In this document: positions 17,597-27,852 of the stretch, in pieces
How positions within the stretch are numbered: the stretch's first letter is position 1
Layout of the letters: the number at the start of each line of letters is the position of its first letter
Assembly (NCBI GenBank): GCA_031261005.1
Contig: JAISKF010000025.1
Span: 113,708 to 177,707, forward strand
DNA: 64,000 nt
Direction: 5' to 3'
From: Enterobacteriaceae bacterium
Lineage (GTDB): Bacteria > Pseudomonadota > Gammaproteobacteria > Enterobacterales > Enterobacteriaceae
Notes under the pieces: generated by a model
What the model saw: only the letters and a program-made list of their open reading frames with translations
Told to the model about the DNA's origin: nothing
Databases searched by the model: none
Translations under genes and position numbers: made by a program

Positions 17597-19675
17597 ATGT
17601 CACACTCTATTGCCCTGCATGCTAAACGTGTCTGGGATCCTATTTTTTATTGGTTGCTGCTGATTGCGGCATCTTTTGTTCTACTGCCAGGATATACACT
17701 GGATTACGGCTTGTTTGAGTCATCGGCTGATGAATTGATGACCAGCTATATTTGGCATAGCGGCGGTGTTGGTTGGCTGTGGTTCTTACCTCCGTTACTG
17801 TTATTTATTCGTCCTGTTTCAGCATCATCGCGAGAAGAACGCAGCCGTCATCTGTTTGATGCGGGATATGCGCTGTTTTGCGTATTGCTGACCGTATTTT
17901 CATCCTGGTGGGTTGAGCAGGGATTAGGCTGGGCAACTGTTCCGCTGTTTTTTGCGCTGGGAGCGATTATTACTCTTGCCTGTGTGCGAATGGATTGGAT
18001 GGGTGGTGATCTCTTTGTCATGGGCTCACTGGTTGCGATTGTTGGCTTAATTACAGTATTTATCCTTTATCCGAGCATCGCTATTTTTGTGCCGATGTTC
18101 AGCGATGATGCCGGTAATTTTGCGCCGCTAAACTTTATTCAATTGCTGAGCCAGTCTCATACTATTGAAGTTATTATTAACTCAATGGCTCTGGCTGCCG
18201 CAGTGGGCATCGGTTGTACTTTCTTTGGTCTGGTTTGTGCTATTTACACAACGCGCATTGCTAAACGCTCGGCGTTTGTTAGCCGTATCTTCTCTATTTT
18301 ACCGATTGTTACGCCGCCCTTTGTCGTCGGTTTAGGCGTGACATTAATGATGGGGCGTTCTGGTTATGTTACTAGCTGGATGGTGACATATTTAGGGCTG
18401 GAAAATACTAACTGGTTATACGGTTTTACGGGTATCTGGATCGCGCAAGTGCTCGCGTTTACCCCCATGTCATTTATGATCCTTGATGGCGCGATCAAAA
18501 CGATTCATCCGTCACTGGAAGAAGCCTCTTATACCTTACGAGCCAGCCGTTATCAGACGTTTTATAAAGTATTTATGCCGTTGCTGAAACCGGCATTGGC
18601 GAACTCTTTTTTGATCGTTATTGTTCAATCATTGGCTGATTTCAGTAATCCGCTGGTTTTAGGCGGTAACTTTGACGTTTTGGCAACGCAGATCTACTTC
18701 TATATTACCGGCTCACAACTGGATTATCCGGCAGCCAGTACGCTGGGTGCGATTCTGCTGCTGTTCTCTCTGTTTGTGTTCTGTATCCAGTATTTATGGA
18801 TCGGTAAACGTTCTTACGTCACTATTTCCGGTAAGTTTTCTCGCGGTGATGTGCAACCGCTGCCGCCAACGCTGCAATGGGGAATCTCACTAACGTTATA
18901 TCTGTGGATTGCTTTTAACGTTCTGCTGTACGGCAGTATTTTCTATGGCAGCTTTACTGTTAACTGGGGTGTGGATTATACCCTGACGCTAGCGAACTTT
19001 ATTAATCTGTTTGGGCAAGGATTTAGTGACGGCGCTTGGCCTTCATTAATCGATACGCTGATTTTTGCCGGTATTGCTGCGCCTGTTACTGCATTCTTTG
19101 GTTTATTGATTGCATATATTGTGGTGCGCCAGCAGTTTCACGGTAAAAAAACTATCGAGTTTATTACCATGCTCTGTTTCGCTGTGCCAGGAACGGTGGC
19201 TGGTGTGTCCTATATTCTGGCATTTAATGGTGCGCCGGTTTATCTGACCGGAACCGCGGTGATCGTTATTATTTCTATGGTGATGCGTAACGTGCCAGTG
19301 GGGATTCGCGCCGGTATTGCCGGTTTGGGGCAACTGGATAAATCCCTCGATGAAGCCTCGTTAAGTCTGCGAGCTGGCTCATTGCGTACCATCATCTATA
19401 TTCTATTGCCACTGCTGCGACCAGCGATTTTGTCCGCACTGATTTACAGTTTTGTGCGCGCCATGACAACGGTGAGTGCCATTATTTTCTTGGTGACGCC
19501 GGATACGCGTGTAGCAACCTCATATATTTTGAATCGTGTAGAAGATGGCGAGTACGGTATTGCGATCGCTTATGGTTCGATTTTAATTGTGGTCATGCTG
19601 GCTATTATCCTGATATTTGACTATCTGGTTGGCGAAGCGCGCGTTGCCCGCTCCAAAGCGAAAACCACTAATTAA
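17597..19675 (+). CDS. afuB: ABC transporter permease, fused double domain (AfuB type)
   Basis: Inner-membrane channel of the importer. It has 692 residues and two complete permease halves in one chain, as usual for the AfuB/SfuB/FbpB group. Each half carries the cytoplasmic EAA loop that docks to the ATPase: [19 protein letters not shown] near residue 315 and [16 protein letters not shown] near residue 590. The N-terminus has additional hydrophobic segments before the first permease domain. The start ATG at 17597 has AAGGAG 5 bases upstream; an in-frame upstream codon at 17579 has none. afuC follows after 16 bases. Confidence 0.92.
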   Translation: MSHSIALHAKRVWDPIFYWLLLIAASFVLLPGYTLDYGLFESSADELMTSYIWHSGGVGWLWFLPPLLLFIRPVSASSREERSRHLFDAGYALFCVLLTVFSSWWVEQGLGWATVPLFFALGAIITLACVRMDWMGGDLFVMGSLVAIVGLITVFILYPSIAIFVPMFSDDAGNFAPLNFIQLLSQSHTIEVIINSMALAAAVGIGCTFFGLVCAIYTTRIAKRSAFVSRIFSILPIVTPPFVVGLGVTLMMGRSGYVTSWMVTYLGLENTNWLYGFTGIWIAQVLAFTPMSFMILDGAIKTIHPSLEEASYTLRASRYQTFYKVFMPLLKPALANSFLIVIVQSLADFSNPLVLGGNFDVLATQIYFYITGSQLDYPAASTLGAILLLFSLFVFCIQYLWIGKRSYVTISGKFSRGDVQPLPPTLQWGISLTLYLWIAFNVLLYGSIFYGSFTVNWGVDYTLTLANFINLFGQGFSDGAWPSLIDTLIFAGIAAPVTAFFGLLIAYIVVRQQFHGKKTIEFITMLCFAVPGTVAGVSYILAFNGAPVYLTGTAVIVIISMVMRNVPVGIRAGIAGLGQLDKSLDEASLSLRAGSLRTIIYILLPLLRPAILSALIYSFVRAMTTVSAIIFLVTPDTRVATSYILNRVEDGEYGIAIAYGSILIVVMLAIILIFDYLVGEARVARSKAKTTN

Positions 19676-19691
19676 TCACGGAGTGAAGATT

Positions 19692-20756
19692 TTGAACACA
19701 AATACTCAACAGGCTAAGACAAATTTTGTCGAGCTGAAAAATATTAATAAACGTTTTGGTAGCAACACCGTGATTGATGAGCTGAATCTGGCGATTCCGC
19801 AAGGGCACTTGGTGACGCTATTAGGTCCGTCTGGTTGTGGGAAAACAACGATTTTGCGATTGGTTGCCGGATTAGAAAAACCGACTTCCGGTCAGATTTT
19901 TATTGATGGTGAAGACGTGACGGATCGTTCGATCCAGCAGCGCGATATTTGCATGGTGTTCCAGTCTTATGCGCTATTCCCGCATTTATCGCTGGGCGAC
20001 AATATCGGTTACGGTTTGAAAATGCTGCGTTTGCCGCGTGATGAAATTAATCAGCGCGTCAAAGAGGCTCTGACGCTGGTGGATCTGGAAGGATTTGAAG
20101 ATCGCTTTGTGGATCAGATTTCCGGCGGTCAACAACAGCGTGTAGCACTAGCGCGCGCGTTGATCTTAAAACCGAAAGTGCTGTTATTTGATGAGCCGCT
20201 GAGTAACCTTGATGCCAATTTGCGTCGCAGTATGCGCGATAAAATCAGAGAGTTGCAACAGCAGTTCAATATTACATCGCTGTATGTGACGCATGATCAG
20301 AGTGAAGCGTTTGCTGTCTCGGATACGGTGCTGGTGATGAACAAAGGTAAAATTATGCAGCTTGGCGAGCCGAAACAGCTTTATCGCCAACCGGCATCGC
20401 GTTTTATGGCTAATTTTATGGGGGATGCCAATATTTTCCCTGCTGATCTTACTTCAGATAGCGTGGATATTTACGGCTACCACATTCCGCAACCAAAGGA
20501 GTTTGGTCAGCTAACGGGTCACTATACCGTTGGTGTGAGACCGGAAGCGATTGCATTAGTCGAAAGCGGTGAAGAGAGCCAGAAATGTCAGGTTGTCAGC
20601 GTGGCTTATATGGGACCGCAGTATGAAGTGACTGTTAACTGGCATGGACAGACACTATTATTACAGGTTAATGCGATACAATTAGCACCAGAAGCTGGCG
20701 ATCATTACTATCTGCATATTCATCCGCATGGCATGTTTATCTTGCCGGAAGAGTAA
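19692..20756 (+). CDS. afuC: ABC transporter ATP-binding protein (AfuC type)
   Basis: ATPase of the AfuABC importer. It has about 354 residues: an N-terminal nucleotide-binding domain and a C-terminal TOBE-like regulatory domain from about residue 245. Walker A is GPSGCGKTT, the Q-loop region is [10 protein letters not shown], the signature is SGGQQQR, Walker B is [12 protein letters not shown] and the switch His is in VTHDQSEA. The start is TTG at 19692, 8 bases after GGAG. Longer in-frame starts would run back into afuB and show no family similarity. Together with afuA and afuB it makes a complete importer. Confidence 0.9.
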   Translation: MNTNTQQAKTNFVELKNINKRFGSNTVIDELNLAIPQGHLVTLLGPSGCGKTTILRLVAGLEKPTSGQIFIDGEDVTDRSIQQRDICMVFQSYALFPHLSLGDNIGYGLKMLRLPRDEINQRVKEALTLVDLEGFEDRFVDQISGGQQQRVALARALILKPKVLLFDEPLSNLDANLRRSMRDKIRELQQQFNITSLYVTHDQSEAFAVSDTVLVMNKGKIMQLGEPKQLYRQPASRFMANFMGDANIFPADLTSDSVDIYGYHIPQPKEFGQLTGHYTVGVRPEAIALVESGEESQKCQVVSVAYMGPQYEVTVNWHGQTLLLQVNAIQLAPEAGDHYYLHIHPHGMFILPEE

Positions 20757-20802
20757 TGGTTTGCGCTGGATTACTGATCTTGAAGATGGTGGTTAGGTAA
20801 AA

Positions 20803-21561
20803 ATGCAAAATACAGAATTAGAGTATTTGCTTAATAATGAGCTAAAAATAAGACGCTTTCGTGACTATTCTCCTAACGGTTTACAGGTTCAGGGACGAGC
20901 TAATGTTAAACGAATTGTCACCGGCGTTACTGCTTGTCAGGCATTGCTTGATGCCGCAGTCGAATTAGACGCTGATGCGGTATTGGTTCATCATGGCTAT
21001 TTCTGGAAACATGATGAGCCGGTGATTACTGGTATGATGCAAAAGCGGTTAAAAACGCTGCTTAATCATGATATTAATTTGTATGGTTATCATCTGCCAT
21101 TAGATGCTCACCCGACGATGGGGAACAACGCTTTACTGGCTGATGTGCTGGGAATTAACAGTTTCGGCGCGATCGAACCGGAAAGTCCAGATTGCTTTAT
21201 TTGGCACGGAGAGCTGGAAACACCGGAAAGCGGTTCTGCGTTAGCGCAACGTATTACTCATCGCTTAGGGCGTGTACCGCTGCATTGCGACGATAATGCA
21301 CCAGCAGAAATTCGTAGCCTTGCGTGGTGTACTGGCGGCGGTCAGGATTTTATCAAGGAAGCGGCAGAGCGTGGATTTGATGCTTTTATTACCGGCGAAG
21401 TTTCTGAACGAACGATCCATATTGCGCGTGAAATGGGGATTCATTTCTATTGTGCAGGGCATCATGCAACCGAGCGTTATGGTATTAAAGCATTAGGGGA
21501 ATGGCTGGCGCAGCAACATCAGTTTGATGTCAGTTTTATTGATATTGATAATCCGGTGTAA
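20803..21561 (+). CDS. ybgI: NIF3-family metal-binding protein YbgI
   Basis: NIF3/DUF34 family protein, often labelled GTP cyclohydrolase 1 type 2 homologue; it binds a di-metal centre in a ring-shaped hexamer, and its real function is unsettled. It has 252 residues (E. coli 247). Metal-ligand motifs are VHHGYFWK near residue 65, YHLPLDAHP near 98 and the C-terminal CAGHHATERYG. SPNGLQVQG near the N-terminus is also typical. ATG with TTAGG upstream. It lies 46 bases after afuC on the same strand and converges on gltA. A REP unit follows its stop. Confidence 0.94.
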   Translation: MQNTELEYLLNNELKIRRFRDYSPNGLQVQGRANVKRIVTGVTACQALLDAAVELDADAVLVHHGYFWKHDEPVITGMMQKRLKTLLNHDINLYGYHLPLDAHPTMGNNALLADVLGINSFGAIEPESPDCFIWHGELETPESGSALAQRITHRLGRVPLHCDDNAPAEIRSLAWCTGGGQDFIKEAAERGFDAFITGEVSERTIHIAREMGIHFYCAGHHATERYGIKALGEWLAQQHQFDVSFIDIDNPV

Positions 21562-21577
21562 TTTTAGTGAAATTAAC

Positions 21578-21600
21578 GGGCGGCAGGTTGCCGCCCCTAC
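21578..21600. repeat. Single REP-like hairpin (right-hand orientation)
   Basis: GGGCGGCA-ggt-TGCCGCCC followed by CTAC, 16 bases after ybgI between convergent ybgI and gltA. It is followed by AT-rich TTATTATCAATATATTAA, shared with the copy at 9703. No left partner is visible. Confidence 0.85.
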
Positions 21601-21686
21601 AATTTATTATTTATTATCAATATATTAATTTATTTTTTACTATTTCCTTATCTGAACCTTAGATTAAATAAGAAAACGAATTGCCA

Positions 21687-22988
21687 TTAGCTGTTATTTT
21701 TATTCTTAGCTACTTGAGAATGAAAATCTCGTTTTGTGTAACCATTGTAAAGCTGGCGCGGACGGGCAATGCGGATACCATCTGCATACATTTCACTCCA
21801 GTGAGCGATCCAGCCAATGGTTCTGGCTATGGCGAAGATTACGGTAAACATATTTGTCGGGATACCAATCGCTTTTAGGATAATACCGGAATAGAAATCA
21901 ACATTTGGATACAGTTTTTTCTCGATAAAGTACGGATCGCTGAGGGCGATTTTTTCCAGCTCCATCGCAATATCAAGCAATTCATCGCTTAGATTTAGTT
22001 CGGCTAATACTTCATAACAACTCTCGCGCATCACGGTTGCGCGCGGATCGTAATGTTTATATACCCGATGACCAAAACCCATCAGACGGAACGGATCGTT
22101 TTTATCTTTTGCTCTGGCAATAAATTCAGGGATACGATCGACAGAACCAATTTCTTCCAGCATTTTCAGACATGCTTCATTAGCACCGCCGTGAGCCGGT
22201 CCCCACAGAGAGGCGATTCCTGCCGCGATACAAGCAAACGGATTAGCACCGGAAGAACCGGCTGTTCTCACGGTAGATGTTGACGCATTTTGTTCATGAT
22301 CCGCATGTAAAATCAGAATACGATCCATTGCGCGTTCAATCACTGGGCTAACCACGTATTCTTCACAAGGTGTCGCAAACATCATATGCAGGAAATTGGC
22401 TGCATAAGACAGGTCATTGCGCGGGTAGATAAATGGCTGCCCGATGGAATATTTGTAGCACATAGCAGCAACGGTTGGCATTTTGGACAGCAGGCGGAAT
22501 GCGGTAATTTCACGATCTCGCTCTTTATGGACGTCTAGCGCATCATGATAAAACGCTGCCAGCGCACCAGTGACACCGCATAGCACTGCCATTGGATGAG
22601 AATCACGCCGAAAGCCTTGGAATAATCGGGTGATCTGCTCGTGAATCATAGTATGGCGGGTAACAATATCTTTAAACGTTGCATATTGTTCCGCTGTCGG
22701 CGCTTCGCCATGCAGCAGAATGTAACAAACTTCCAGATAAGTGGAGTTTTGCGCTAACTGAGCAATAGGATAACCGCGATGCAGCAAAACGCCCTCATTA
22801 CCATCGATAAAGGTAATTGCTGACTCACAAGAAGCGGTGGAGAGATAACCGGGATCATAGGTAAAAAGACCTTTAGAACCGAGAGTTCTTACGTCTAAAA
22901 CGTCTTCGCCCAGCGTACCGGTTAATATGGGAAGTTCGATACTATTACCGTCATCAAAGACTAATGTCGCTTTTTTTTCTACAGCCAT
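21687..22988 (-). CDS. gltA: Citrate synthase
   Basis: Condenses acetyl-CoA and oxaloacetate to citrate, the entry to the TCA cycle. It has 433 residues, the type II (NADH-sensitive, hexameric) length; E. coli has 427. Catalytic motifs are [14 protein letters not shown] and [10 protein letters not shown] for the active-site His, then [14 protein letters not shown] and the catalytic Asp region near [21 protein letters not shown] with GAGGCAA-type ribosome site. Divergent from sucA across about 700 bases that, in E. coli, are followed by sdhCDAB. A CRP-type site at 23244 may serve gltA and/or sucA. Confidence 0.97.
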   Translation of the reverse strand: MAVEKKATLVFDDGNSIELPILTGTLGEDVLDVRTLGSKGLFTYDPGYLSTASCESAITFIDGNEGVLLHRGYPIAQLAQNSTYLEVCYILLHGEAPTAEQYATFKDIVTRHTMIHEQITRLFQGFRRDSHPMAVLCGVTGALAAFYHDALDVHKERDREITAFRLLSKMPTVAAMCYKYSIGQPFIYPRNDLSYAANFLHMMFATPCEEYVVSPVIERAMDRILILHADHEQNASTSTVRTAGSSGANPFACIAAGIASLWGPAHGGANEACLKMLEEIGSVDRIPEFIARAKDKNDPFRLMGFGHRVYKHYDPRATVMRESCYEVLAELNLSDELLDIAMELEKIALSDPYFIEKKLYPNVDFYSGIILKAIGIPTNMFTVIFAIARTIGWIAHWSEMYADGIRIARPRQLYNGYTKRDFHSQVAKNKNNS

Positions 22989-23694
22989 GATTGCCTCCAG
23001 TCATTACTTATGCTTTAGGTATTAGCAATTAATTTATAACGATTTTTTGTGATAAAACCGTGCATAATTGCTCCTCATATAGCGCTTTACCTAATACAGT
23101 TGCATAAAATTAAAACATCTGAAAGTGATATTTTTACTTTTTTTTTACAATTTAATCCATTTTTAGTAACCATTCTGTGTGAAAATTGACGGACTTCACA
23201 TAAACTTATTGTTTTTAATGGTTTTTTAATGGCTTTTTGTGGGTGTGATCATTGTCACTATTTAAGTAAAAATGTTACTAAGCTGTATTTCTTTAAATTG
23301 TATTTACATAGTGAGGTCTCTATACTCGAACTCGCACTTTGGTTATTTTATGTCATCGCTGTCGGCGGTTTTTTAAACATAATACTTTGATAACATAAAG
23401 CATTATATCCAACAAAAGCATTGGATATTAATCAAAGCAAATGCAGGAATGACGGCAGTTTCTGCTGTAGTAAACATGCTAATGGTAATTGCACAATCAG
23501 CAGTTACATTAGTTGTACAAGTGCTGGATCAGAGTGAATCAGTCAATTCTTTTTTAACAATCAATAATTAACAAATTTGCGTGTTTTTGATAACGATATG
23601 GCAACGATATATTAAAAATATGTTAATTATATGTTAGGTGGAATAATGATTCATATCGCAACATATACTGAAGCATGATGTTTGAGAGGTCATA
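22989..23694. other. gltA-sucA divergent intergenic region, no sdhCDAB
   Basis: Seven hundred AT-rich bases occupy the place where sdhCDAB lies in E. coli. No frame resembles SdhC, D, A or B or a fragment of them. The region holds a CRP-type site (23244-23259), an inverted repeat ATATCCAA-(8)-TTGGATAT (23405-23428), and a possible 10-codon leader (ATG 23646 to TGA 23678, after AGGTGG) just upstream of sucA. Confidence 0.7.
23244..23259. promoter_or_regulatory. CRP-type site upstream of gltA/sucA
   Basis: TGTGA-TCATTG-TCACT, one base off the perfect symmetric CRP core. It is 256 bases upstream of gltA and 436 bases upstream of sucA. CRP control of TCA genes is well known in E. coli. Confidence 0.7.
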
Positions 23695-26505
23695 ATGCAG
23701 AACGGCGCAATAAAGACGTGGTTAGACTCGTCCTACCTAGCTGGTGCAAATCAATCTTATATAGAGCAACTATATGAAGATTACATGATAGACCCAGCGT
23801 CCATCGATGAGAGTTGGCGAAAGATTTTTGACTCATTGCCTGCTGATATTTTAAGCCCAGACCAATTTCACTCCACAACCCGCGATTATTTCCGCCGGTT
23901 AGCTAAAGACTCCACTCGTTACACCTCAAATGTTAGCGATCCAGAACAGGACGCAAAACAAGTTAAAGTCTTGCAGCTTATCAACGCATTCCGTTTTCGC
24001 GGTCATCAAAATGCTGATCTGGATCCGATCAAATTACGTAATAAAGAACCAGTACAAGAGTTGAATCCTGCTTTCCATAATTTAACTAACGAAGATATGC
24101 AGGAAACCTTTAACGTTGGCTCATTTGCCATCGGTAAAGAAACTATGAAGCTGGCGGATCTGTATCAGGCATTAAAACAAACGTATTGCGGTTCTATCGG
24201 TGCAGAATATATGCACATCACCAATACTGAAGAGAAACGTTGGATACAACAGCGTCTTGAGTCGGTATTAGGTCAGGGTAAATTTAGCAAAGAAGAGAAA
24301 AAAGCGTTTCTGAAAGAATTAACTGCCGCTGAGGGTTTGGAACGCTATTTAGGGGCGAAATTCCCTGGTGCAAAACGTTTCTCGCTGGAAGGCGGTGATG
24401 CGTTAATTCCTATGCTGAAAGAGATCGTGCGTCATGCGGCACGCAGTGATGCGAAAGAAGTTGTTCTTGGCATGGCTCACCGTGGTCGTTTGAATACGTT
24501 AGTTAACCTGTTAGGTAAACGTCCCGGCGATTTATTTGATGAGTTTGCTGGTATCCATAACGACCATCTTGGCGCTGGCGACGTTAAATATCATCAAGGT
24601 TTCTCTTCTGAGTTTGAAACTGACGGTAAGCTAGTACATTTAACACTGGCATTTAACCCGTCGCATCTGGAAATTGTCAGTCCGGTTGTTACTGGTTCTG
24701 TACGTGCCCGTCGTGACAGACTGAAAGCGTCAGGCAGCAGCAATCAGGTATTGCCAATCACCATTCATGGTGACTCTGCGGTTATCGGTCAAGGCATTGT
24801 TCAAGAAACATTGAATATGTCACAGGTTCGCGCTTATGAAGTCGGCGGAACTATCCGTATCGTTATCAACAATCAGATCGGTTTTACTACATCACTGCCG
24901 CAAGATGTGCGTTCAACGGAATATTGTACTGACATCGCTAAGATGATTCAGGCGCCTATTTTCCACGTTAACGCTGATGATCCTGAAGCCGTTGCTTTTG
25001 TTACTCGTCTGGCTTTGGATTACCGCAATACTTTCAAACGTGATGTGATGATTGACTTAGTTTGTTATCGCCGTCATGGTCATAACGAAGCTGATGAGCC
25101 AAGTGCAACTCAGCCAATGATGTATAGCAAGATCAAAAAACACCCAACGCCGCGTAAAGTCTATGCTGATCGTCTGATCGAAAGTAAAGAGCTATCAGCA
25201 GAGGAAGCGACTGAGCTGGTTAACTTGTATCGTGATGCTCTGGATCGCGGTGATTGCGTGGTTGATGAATGGCGTCCGATGGCTGAACGTGCAAAAGCAT
25301 GGGAGCCGTACCTGAATCACGAATGGGACGAAGCCTATCCAAACGCAGTTGAGACTAAGCATTTACAGGATCTTGCGCGTCAAATCAGCCATATTCCTGA
25401 TGGCATCGAACTTCACCCGCGTGTGGCTAAAATTTATGATGACCGTGCATTAATGGCGGAAGGTGAAAAACCATTCGACTGGGGCGGAGCAGAAAATCTG
25501 GCTTATGCTACATTGATTGATGAAAACACACCAATCCGTATCTCTGGTGAAGATTCCGGTCGCGGAACGTTCTTCCATCGTCATGCTGTCGTGCATAATC
25601 AGAAAGATGGTTCTTATTACGTGCCATTGTCTAACCTGCGTGCAGAGCAGAGCGAGTTCCAAGTTTGGGATTCGGTATTAACTGAAGCTGGCGTGCTGGC
25701 ATTTGAGTATGGTTATGCTTCAGCAGAACCGCGGACTTTAACGATTTGGGAAGCTCAGTTTGGTGACTTTGCGAATGGCGCTCAAGTTGTTATCGATCAG
25801 TTCATCACTTCCGGTGAACAGAAATGGGGTCGCATGTGCGGTCTGGTTATGTTGCTGCCGCATGGTTATGAAGGTCAAGGTCCTGAACACTCCTCTGCAC
25901 GTTTAGAACGTTATTTGCAACTGTGTGCGGATCAAAATGTTCAGGTTTGTGTGCCAACAACACCAGCACAGGTTTACCACATGCTGCGCCGTCAAGCGCT
26001 GCGCGGTATGCGCCGTCCGCTGATCGTGATGTCACCGAAATCATTATTGCGTCACCCACAAGCAATCTCTTCACTTGATGAGTTGGCAAATGGTGCGTTC
26101 CAGCCAGTTATCGGTGAAGTTGATGCGCTTGATCCTAAACAGGTTAAACGTGTCGTTATGTGCTCCGGTAAAGTTTATTACGATTTGCGTGATCAACGTC
26201 GTGCCAGTGGTGAAAACGATGTGGCGATTATCCGTATTGAGCAGTTGTATCCATTCCCACGTCAAGTGATACAAGATGTTCTGCGTGATTACGCTCATGT
26301 GAAAGATTTCGTCTGGTGTCAGGAAGAACCACTGAATCAAGGCGCTTGGTATTGCAGTCAGCATAATATTCGTGATGTTATCCCTGCTGGAGCAACATTG
26401 ACCTATGCCGGACGTCCGGCTTCCGCTTCGCCAGCCGTTGGATATATGTCTGTACACCAAGAGCAGCAGAAGCAGTTAGTTGAAGATGCGCTTAATGTTA
26501 AATGA
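23695..26505 (+). CDS. sucA: 2-oxoglutarate dehydrogenase, E1 component
   Basis: Thiamine-diphosphate-dependent decarboxylase of the 2-oxoglutarate dehydrogenase complex; passes the succinyl group to the lipoyl arm of SucB. It has 936 residues (E. coli 933). The N-terminal segment SSYLAGANQSYIEQLYEDYMIDPASID docks to the complex. Conserved catalytic parts include GMAHRGRLNTLVN, FNPSHLEIVSPVV, HGDSAVIGQGIVQE, NNQIGFTTS and CYRRHGHNEADEP. ATG with GAGAGG upstream. First gene of sucAB, with sucB 22 bases on. The usual upstream sdhB is missing, so sucA must have its own promoter in the preceding region. Confidence 0.98.
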   Translation: MQNGAIKTWLDSSYLAGANQSYIEQLYEDYMIDPASIDESWRKIFDSLPADILSPDQFHSTTRDYFRRLAKDSTRYTSNVSDPEQDAKQVKVLQLINAFRFRGHQNADLDPIKLRNKEPVQELNPAFHNLTNEDMQETFNVGSFAIGKETMKLADLYQALKQTYCGSIGAEYMHITNTEEKRWIQQRLESVLGQGKFSKEEKKAFLKELTAAEGLERYLGAKFPGAKRFSLEGGDALIPMLKEIVRHAARSDAKEVVLGMAHRGRLNTLVNLLGKRPGDLFDEFAGIHNDHLGAGDVKYHQGFSSEFETDGKLVHLTLAFNPSHLEIVSPVVTGSVRARRDRLKASGSSNQVLPITIHGDSAVIGQGIVQETLNMSQVRAYEVGGTIRIVINNQIGFTTSLPQDVRSTEYCTDIAKMIQAPIFHVNADDPEAVAFVTRLALDYRNTFKRDVMIDLVCYRRHGHNEADEPSATQPMMYSKIKKHPTPRKVYADRLIESKELSAEEATELVNLYRDALDRGDCVVDEWRPMAERAKAWEPYLNHEWDEAYPNAVETKHLQDLARQISHIPDGIELHPRVAKIYDDRALMAEGEKPFDWGGAENLAYATLIDENTPIRISGEDSGRGTFFHRHAVVHNQKDGSYYVPLSNLRAEQSEFQVWDSVLTEAGVLAFEYGYASAEPRTLTIWEAQFGDFANGAQVVIDQFITSGEQKWGRMCGLVMLLPHGYEGQGPEHSSARLERYLQLCADQNVQVCVPTTPAQVYHMLRRQALRGMRRPLIVMSPKSLLRHPQAISSLDELANGAFQPVIGEVDALDPKQVKRVVMCSGKVYYDLRDQRRASGENDVAIIRIEQLYPFPRQVIQDVLRDYAHVKDFVWCQEEPLNQGAWYCSQHNIRDVIPAGATLTYAGRPASASPAVGYMSVHQEQQKQLVEDALNVK

Positions 26506-26527
26506 TTAATTAAGGAAATATAACATA

Positions 26528-27721
26528 ATGAGTAACATAGAAATTATCGTTCCTGATCTTCCTGAATCTGTTGCTGATGCTACTGTTGCAACATGGCATA
26601 AAAAACCAGGTGACAGCGTTGAGCGTGATGAAGTTCTGGTAGAAATTGAAACTGATAAAGTTGTGCTGGAAGTTCCGGCTCTGGAAGCCGGTGTTCTTGA
26701 TGCTATCGTAGAAGAAGAGGGCGCTACCGTCACTTCTCGCCAGTTACTTGGTCGTTTACGTCCGGCTGATGTAAACGGTAAGCCTGCGGCAGAAGCACCG
26801 AAAGCAGCAGAAGTCGCTCCTGCGCCGGTTCAGGCAGAGACGGGCAGCAATGACGCATTAAGCCCAACGGTTCGCCGTTTGGTTGCTGAACATAGTCTTG
26901 ATGCCAGTGCGATTAAGGGTTCTGGTGTTGGCGGTCGTATCAGCCGTGAAGATGTGACGCAACATCTGGCGCAGCAATCATCAGCTAAACCAGCCGTTGC
27001 ATCAGCAGCTTCATTAGCTCATCGTAGTGAAAAACGTGTACCGATGACTCGCCTGCGTAAGCGTATTGCTGAACGTTTATTAGAAGCGAAAAACAGCACT
27101 GCAATGCTTACGACATTTAATGAAGTGAACATGAAACCTATCATGGATCTGCGTAAACAATACGGTGAATCGTTTGAAAAACGTCACGGTGTGCGTTTAG
27201 GTTTTATGTCTTTCTACTTAAAAGCCGTTACGGAAGCATTAAAACGTTTCCCGGAAGTTAATGCTTCTATTGATGGCGAAGATGTGGTTTATCATAACTA
27301 CTTTGATGTCAGTATTGCGGTATCAACGCCTCGCGGTCTGGTGACACCAGTGCTGCGTGATGTTGACGCACTGAGCATGGCTGATATTGAGAATAGTATT
27401 AAAGAGCTCGCGGTTAAAGGTCGTGATGGTAAGTTGACCGTAGAAGATTTAACTGGCGGTAATTTCACCATTACTAATGGCGGTGTTTTCGGATCATTGA
27501 TGTCTACACCAATTATTAATCCACCGCAAAGTGCTATTTTAGGTATGCACGCGATTAAAGACCGTCCAATGGCGGTTAATGGTCAAGTTGTTATTTTACC
27601 TATGATGTATCTGGCGCTGTCTTATGATCACCGTTTAATTGATGGTCGTGAATCAGTAGGTTTCCTGGTGGCGATTAAAGAGTTGCTGGAAGATCCAGCG
27701 CGTCTGCTGTTAGACGTTTAG
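26528..27721 (+). CDS. sucB: 2-oxoglutarate dehydrogenase, E2 (dihydrolipoyl succinyltransferase)
   Basis: Core of the 2-oxoglutarate dehydrogenase complex; transfers succinyl from lipoate to CoA. It has 397 residues (E. coli 405). The lipoyl domain covers about 1-78 with the lipoylated Lys in [14 protein letters not shown] short Ala/Pro linker follows, then the E1/E3-binding domain [20 protein letters not shown] (about 113-150). The catalytic domain ends with [11 protein letters not shown], carrying the active-site His and Asp. ATG with AAGGAAA. The linker is shorter than in E. coli, which accounts for the length difference. Two hairpins lie between it and sucC. Confidence 0.97.
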   Translation: MSNIEIIVPDLPESVADATVATWHKKPGDSVERDEVLVEIETDKVVLEVPALEAGVLDAIVEEEGATVTSRQLLGRLRPADVNGKPAAEAPKAAEVAPAPVQAETGSNDALSPTVRRLVAEHSLDASAIKGSGVGGRISREDVTQHLAQQSSAKPAVASAASLAHRSEKRVPMTRLRKRIAERLLEAKNSTAMLTTFNEVNMKPIMDLRKQYGESFEKRHGVRLGFMSFYLKAVTEALKRFPEVNASIDGEDVVYHNYFDVSIAVSTPRGLVTPVLRDVDALSMADIENSIKELAVKGRDGKLTVEDLTGGNFTITNGGVFGSLMSTPIINPPQSAILGMHAIKDRPMAVNGQVVILPMMYLALSYDHRLIDGRESVGFLVAIKELLEDPARLLLDV

Positions 27722-27743
27722 GATAATATCATTAGTGAAATAA

Positions 27744-27825
27744 GAGCATATATCCGAACCGATATATGCTCGGACTTAGTATCCTATTGCGCTACATTAA
27801 CGGAATGTTGAGTAGCGCAGTTTTT
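27744..27825 (+). terminator. Two tandem hairpins between sucB and sucC, second terminator-like
   Basis: The first, GAGCATATATC-(6)-GATATATGCTC (27744-27771), is a perfect 11-base stem without a T-run. The second, TGCGCTAC...GTAGCGCA (27788-27819) with extra pairing TTAAC/GTTGA inside, is followed by GTTTTTC. The second may act as a partial terminator or the pair as RNA processing/stability sites separating sucAB from sucCD. Confidence 0.6.
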
Positions 27826-27852
27826 CAATCCCTAAATAATGGATAGAGCATC

